Assembly: GCF_042453785.1 (NCBI RefSeq)
Contig: NC_091673.1
Span: 17,641,501-17,705,500, forward strand
DNA from: Malus domestica
Lineage: Eukaryota; Streptophyta; Magnoliopsida; Rosales; Rosaceae
DNA length: 64,000 nucleotides
Reading direction: 5' to 3'
Numbering within the stretch: the stretch's first letter is position 1; each line of letters opens with the position of its first letter. Below, in pieces: positions 59,195-64,000 of this stretch. The notes under the pieces were generated by a model. That model was not told the origin of the DNA. It did not search any database and saw only the letters and a list, made by a program, of their open reading frames with translations. Position numbers and translations under genes: made by a program.

Positions 59195-59240
59195 AACAAA
59201 GTTTTAAAACCCGCGGCATTGCGCAGGCTATTATGCTATA
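59195..59240 (+). mobile_element. Possible Helitron 3' end
   Basis: AAAACCCGCGGCATTGCGCAGG, a weak GC hairpin, is followed by CTATTATGCTA, resembling the terminus at 16513 in reverse orientation. If real, it closes an element that includes the RlmN-like fragment. The CTRR end is imperfect. Confidence 0.3.
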
Positions 59241-59338
59241 GTACCAGAGTATAACTACATTCATTATTTAGGCAACGGAAATTGACGATTATGTATATAA
59301 AATTATAGATGGCCTTTGCAGTTTGCACAGACGATAAT

Positions 59339-61725
59339 CTATGACATCTCCGATGGCTTAGGAACTTCCCGGAGCTTGACTGAGTTTTCGAAGCAGTGGT
59401 AAAAGCCAAAGTGAGGGAACCTTTCATACCATGTGTCTTGCTGCTCGTGCGTATCCCAGTGCTCCCCGCTGCTGCTCTTGCCATACTTGTGAACCCAGCC
59501 GGTACCATTGTGGCCCTCGGCCCATGTCCGGTTCCAGCGGTCTCCAAACTTACCTTCCCACCATGTTTCCCCCTGCTTCACGCCGTGACCATTTGGGTCG
59601 AAATGTTCATCCCATTTGTCACCCCATTTTGCCCAGCCGTCACCCTCGCAGCGCTCAGCCCATTTGTCAGTGTATTTGTCGCTGCCACCGTGTCCATCAT
59701 ACTTTTCGCCCCACCTGCAACAGATGCAAATCGTTCAGTTTTATCATGAGATCAGGGCAGGTTGATTGAAAAAGCTGCAGGAATATTCAATTTCTTGAAA
59801 TCTTGAAATCTAGTGCCATACAGACGACTTTCAAATTGTTTGTCAATTTGACCAGAGGGCAGGAATAAATGAGAGTGCTACCGGACATGGCATCGAACGG
59901 TTATTCAAAGTTTTGGTACCTTTCGTGCCAAATATGAGCATGGCCAGCCTCAAGGGGTATGTTTGGGTCAATACCGCACCACTTATGAGCCCATTTCTCT
60001 GCCTGGCCTGAGGCATCATAATGTTCCTTCCATTTCTCGTGCCACTCATCGCCTCTACCATTCTTTCCCCACTTGTCTGCAGTTTTCTCCATATGCACAA
60101 GTCCACAGTTCTGCAATCCAATCGAAACTTTCTCTTCAGCTTATTCTAAGATTCGTAACATTCGTATATTCATCATACAAAACTAATATATTGTAACTTA
60201 GACGTGCAATCACAGCAGAACCCAGGCAGGGTTGTTTCTGACCGGAAAGAAGGGCTAAAATCCATTCTGATATATTGTAAACAAGGTTAGAAAACATATA
60301 AATTTAGTTTCAAGTAGCAATGTGGAATAACCTGCCACATAGATTCCGTCCAATATTCACGCCAAACATTTCCAGCTGCATCACGTCCCAATTTTTCTGA
60401 ACCAAGCTCCTTGTGGCCAAACTCATCTGCAGCCTCCCAGTACTTATCTTGCCACTCAGTAACTTGGTCAGCACTAATACCTCTGCTCATTGTCCACTTG
60501 CAAATCACCCCATCGGGCCTTTGCTCAATTCCAGATTCCTTCCACCACCTAGATCCATCCGTATTCACTCCGTATGATGACGCCTCATCCACCGCATCAA
60601 GAGCCCGAGCTGCCTCTGCTGCAAGTGCTGAAAACTCATCACCAAGTTCATGTTCCTCTTTCAAGGAAGGTGCCTCTGAGACGTCCACTTTCTCAACCTC
60701 CATCAGTGACTGTAAAGGGGGAAGAGGAGGGTTTCGATTGGGTTCTTGAAGCTTACTCTCCAAGGGGATTGAGAGATAATCTACAGATCCTTGTTTCTCT
60801 AAGACCGGATTGCTTAAAATCGACATTGCTGAAGTTTTCTTCGCTGTCGGCAGGTAGCTGATGACACCATCTGAACCTTTATCACTACCCTGAGGGGGTT
60901 CCCATGACCAAAAATCAGGACCTGGAGTCCCGGTTCCTGAAATTTCCGATTGAGGCACTGGAACAACTACACTCCTAATCTGCGCTCCTGTTGGAACTAA
61001 AAACTTTTTAATATCCATGACAAACAAAATGCAGGGTGTATATCCTCCTATTATCCAATGCCAACATATGTTACAAATTCACAACTCTTAACTTCACAAT
61101 CTCATATAATGCCATCTCCGCGAAACAATAATCCCATCAGCATCCAAAATCCAATATTTAAACAATCAGAAATTCAAATTCCCAAAATAAAATCAGGCAC
61201 ATTGTCCACATCTTTACCTTCTTGACGAGCCCCAATTGTTCCGCCACTCCCACCACCCAAACCGCCGCGATCCCCCGCCTCGGTCCTCAATTCCTTCTTC
61301 TTGTCCTCCAAAATGGCGCGAGCCGCCGCGATCGCGGCCGCAGCTCGATCAACAACCTGCATTCGCTGAACCCGGTCCCTCTCCTCCTTCGAAACCTCCA
61401 GAATCTTCTGGAACTCGTCGCTCTTCTTCTCCAATTCCTCAACGGGCTCGATACTCTGATCATCAACCTCGATTTTAGCAGAGTTATCGACGATCCTTTC
61501 GAACTCGGCGACCTTTTTGTCGTTCTCGACGGCCTTCTTCCACATTCCGAGGAACGAGTCCCCGCCATCGGAAACCCTAATCCGCAGACTTCCCCTGCCG
61601 GTAATTCTGGCTCCCTGAAACGGTCCCGTTTGGCAGAATTCTAGCGGAAGAATGAGCGGTTGTCTGTGCTTGTGGAGGTAGAAATGAGCGGCGCGTGGAG
61701 CACAGGCGCCGAGCTGAGACGCCAT
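59339..61725 (-). CDS. LESV: LIKE EARLY STARVATION, starch-granule protein
   Basis: Four exons, 61218-61725, 60332-60996, 59920-60110 and 59339-59714, join in frame to 579 residues, the family length (~578 in Arabidopsis). The start MASQLGACAPRAAHFYLH begins a plastid transit peptide; an upstream in-frame ATG (61825-61827) would add 34 Ser/Leu-rich residues and is less likely. Residues ~55-140 form a charged coiled coil (KEERDRVQRMQVVDRAAAAI). From ~320 to 565 runs the tryptophan-rich domain shared with ESV1 (RWWKESG, WHEKWKEHYD, KWGDKWDEHF, WWEGKFGDRWNRTW), proposed to bind long glucan strands. LESV promotes ordering of amylopectin in starch granules. All splice sites are GT-AG and the gene looks intact. 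Confidence 0.92.
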
Positions 61726-61829
61726 CTCGTGCGGTGGCGGGGAAAGCTGTTGGCGGAGAATGTTGTGAGTGAGTGAGGAGACTTCAGTTACTAGAGAAGA
61801 AGAGAGAAGTGGCGGTGGATATTTCAAGT

Positions 61830-62729
61830 ATTTTTTTATTTTCTTTAATTTTAATTTTAATTTTTTTTAAGCTTTTTGAAAAGGAGGGAAAAGGTGCCGT
61901 GAGATTAGAGGAAGGTTTTTTTTTTTTTTTTTGGAAGATGATTAGAGGAAGGTTTGGGATGCGCTGGTTGTAACGGATTTACCCAAATCCTAGTTGATGG
62001 GTTAGTGAACACGTGGCGCAAAAGGAAGAGGGAGGGACGGTGCGTGACGGTAAAGGATGCTGCCATTGGAAAGAGGATCCTCTCCCAATTCATTTTGTTG
62101 GGATCCCAAGCAAGCATTCCTATATATTAGTAGTTTATGGTACATTATGCAGTTAATTTTCGTCTGTTTCTATTTGTGTTTAATTTTAAATATAAAAATT
62201 TAAATAATTTTTTATCGTACGATGCACGATGAACTGTTAAAAGGTAAAGATCCTTAAAATTCCTACAATTTGGATCTGAATAGAATCCAAATCCTGGCGT
62301 TGGATTCAAAAACCCCGGGAGTCTCGAAACGTCGCCGTTTCAAATATTTTATAAGAAAATAGATTTTACCCCAATCTCATTAGAATATTTTAGAAAAATC
62401 CAAAAATTCTTTGAGTATCTTCTTATATTAAAAACTGACGATGATGCCAATTAATAGTTAGGGTTATCATTTTTCATTTTGATTCGTGCTTTTTTTTTTT
62501 AAGTACATCGATATTTTTATAGTAAGAGAATGAGGAATTCAGCAAAACCACACAATAGGCAACCTAATTTAGTATTGAATTTGTCATCCACAAGATTCGA
62601 ACGTAAAACATCCCACTTTCACGAGATCCATGCCTATTCTCTATACAATTTTTTTGACAACCATTACTTTTCTAATTTACGGTATTTGTGTGAAAAAAGA
62701 TTTTTAGCTTAAAAATATTATTTTTGAGT
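61830..62729. other. LESV upstream region and intergenic DNA
   Basis: Long T runs at 61860-61930. A GGATCC-rich imperfect inverted repeat lies at about 62080-62300. The 62490-62640 stretch resembles a SINE in reverse (CAAGATTCGAACGTAAAAC). No gene was seen. Confidence 0.4.
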
Positions 62730-62734
62730 CTTAC

Positions 62735-63730
62735 TATTGACCCTAAAAAGTACTTAGCCTACGTGGCGCATAGGCCAAATAAACAATAAGCTAATTATGT
62801 CATTTAGTCGAATGTGGGGCATGCCAATTTGTTGACCGAGTTCGGCTAGGGAGTGAATGAGTGTTGATGTAGCGTTGGGTACGTTATTGACTTCTTGATC
62901 TTGCAACTGCAATCGAGAAATGAACACGTCTCAGCCTCCGGGTTCTAGAGCCTAAAGATAAGGCTGCTAGTTCTATGAAGTTCAATATCAAATTTGACTT
63001 TCAGTGTGCTGAACATAGTAACCTGGTAACACCTCACTTCACACAAGGAGACTGATGAGATGACCTCTTCCAACAAAGACTCGAAAATCCTTGTTGACCG
63101 AGACTTGGATAGATAACTAGTCGGTTTCAAAGCAATGATGTTTATCTAAACTAAAGGTGCTCCTTCTCGCCTAGTTTTTAAAGCTCTAGTGTTGTTTATC
63201 CAAGCTAAAGATGTTGCCGGTTACCACCACAGTGTTGTTTATCCAAATTGAAAGTGTGTTGGTGGGAAAAAGGAAAATAAAAATCTCAAGGTCTTTAAGA
63301 GGTTTTGCGTAGAGCGAGAGTTTGCGCATGACAGTTTTGTGTTGATTTGGAGGGGGCCTTGAATGATGCACTCCTTTCTCTATTTATAGTAGCAATTTCC
63401 TCAATGCCCGAGGTAGAGTTTCACTTAACCCAATCTGAATAGGTCTCGGCCAATTCTAACTCTTATAGGATTCTGAACCAAGCTCTTTAATCACTCATAT
63501 TCAACCCTTGACTCTCAGCATCTTTTCTGATTCGAAGCATCCTTAGCTTCTGAAGAATTCTTATTGTACTAGGATTCGACCACTTCACTCTTATCCAACT
63601 GGAACCATCTTTTGATAGGATTCGGGCGAACTCTACTGGGCCAGAACTAAGGTGGGAATATTCCTGATACTTCTTACTGGACCGAGAACAATCATGGGCT
63701 CAGCCCAAAATATTATTTTGGGTCCAAACA
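62735..63730 (-). mobile_element. Solo LTR of the gypsy family
   Basis: About 996 bp homologous to the LTRs at 23985 and 36031 from CCTAAAAAGTAC to GGTCCAAACA. It has a perfect 5-bp duplication CTTAC (62730-62734 and 63731-63735) and no internal region, so it is the product of LTR-LTR recombination. The first bases are TA rather than TG. The TATA block CTATTTATAG is at about 63379. It is more diverged than the other copies. Confidence 0.93.
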
Positions 63731-63735
63731 CTTAC

Positions 63736-63929
63736 ATATTGGTAATGTGGATGAGTTTGATACATAATGTGTAGGTAATATGGATGAGTTTGATACCAAT
63801 GTGTAGGTAATGTAGATGGGTTTGAAACCGATGCATAGGTAATGTGGATGAGTTTGAGTATCAAATGTGTAGGTAATGTGGATGAATTTGATACCAAACA
63901 TGTAGGCAGTGTGGATGATCAGTTTGATA

Positions 63930-63930
<1 letters not shown>
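63736..63930. repeat. Minisatellite, ~37-43-bp units
   Basis: Five to six units of TGTAGGTAATGTGGATGAGT then TTGATACCAA, starting at the solo-LTR border. The minus frames over it (HITYTFDTQTHPHY-like) are repeat artefacts. Confidence 0.85.

Positions 63931-63960
<30 letters not shown>
63931..63960. repeat. (GT)n(TA)n microsatellite
   Basis: Eleven GT units followed by TATATATAT. Confidence 0.9.
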
Positions 63961-64000
63961 TTTTTTATTATTAAAAAAAGACCAGCTGGTGACTTTGCCA

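Noticed and set aside
59396-59769. Plus-strand frames across LESV exon 4 and other LESV exons
   Set aside because: They are shadows of the spliced minus-strand LESV coding sequence.
63700-63901. Two His/Tyr-rich minus frames
   Set aside because: They are translations of the ~40-bp minisatellite.

Overview
The window reads as nuclear DNA of a eudicot plant. Genes have plant-type introns, the intact genes encode plastid vitamin E and starch proteins and a plant calmodulin-like protein, and most of the rest is plant transposon debris. A Cassandra TRIM and several repeats recall Rosaceae genomes (apple/pear group), but that placement is an inference. No tRNA, rRNA or CRISPR locus was found; the only rRNA-like sequence is the 5S-derived part of the Cassandra LTRs.

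Layout. 1-817: edge of an LTR that cuts the 3' half off a type IIB Ca2+-ATPase gene (818-2831, minus), now a pseudogene. 2.9-8.4 kb: MITEs, a tandemly duplicated AT-rich block, a minisatellite, and a long-TIR element (5149-6418) carrying a captured C2-domain gene fragment. 8.4-12.9 kb: a satellite of ~150-bp monomers with recurring spacers, interrupted by a hAT element. 12,939-13,576: a complete Cassandra TRIM. 14-23 kb: MITEs and broken pieces of host genes (bifunctional nuclease BBD, ATP sulfurylase, SYP13-type syntaxin), with a Helitron-like terminus at 16,513. 23,422-37,366: a Harbinger-type element split by a 13.2-kb Ty3/gypsy retrotransposon (23,985-37,173, coding on minus) that also carries an antisense gene with a plant mobile domain on the plus strand.

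37.4-41.5 kb: MITEs, SINE remnants and short duplications. From 41.6 kb the window becomes gene-bearing. An intact four-exon acidic protein gene (41,603-44,293, plus) is followed by CML8-like calmodulin (46,193-48,381, minus), VTE3 (52,590-55,401, minus; plastid methyltransferase for plastoquinone and tocopherol) and LESV (59,339-61,725, minus; starch-granule protein). Between them lie a second Harbinger-type copy (50,298-51,572), further MITEs and an RlmN-like radical-SAM pseudogene. The right edge holds a solo LTR (62,735-63,730) of the same family as the large retrotransposon, then a minisatellite.

VTE3 and LESV are both plastid-targeted, but nothing links them beyond neighbourhood. The most informative aspect is the insertion history: several insertions can be proved inside this one window because an uninterrupted relative of the target lies elsewhere in it, or because target-site duplications are intact.
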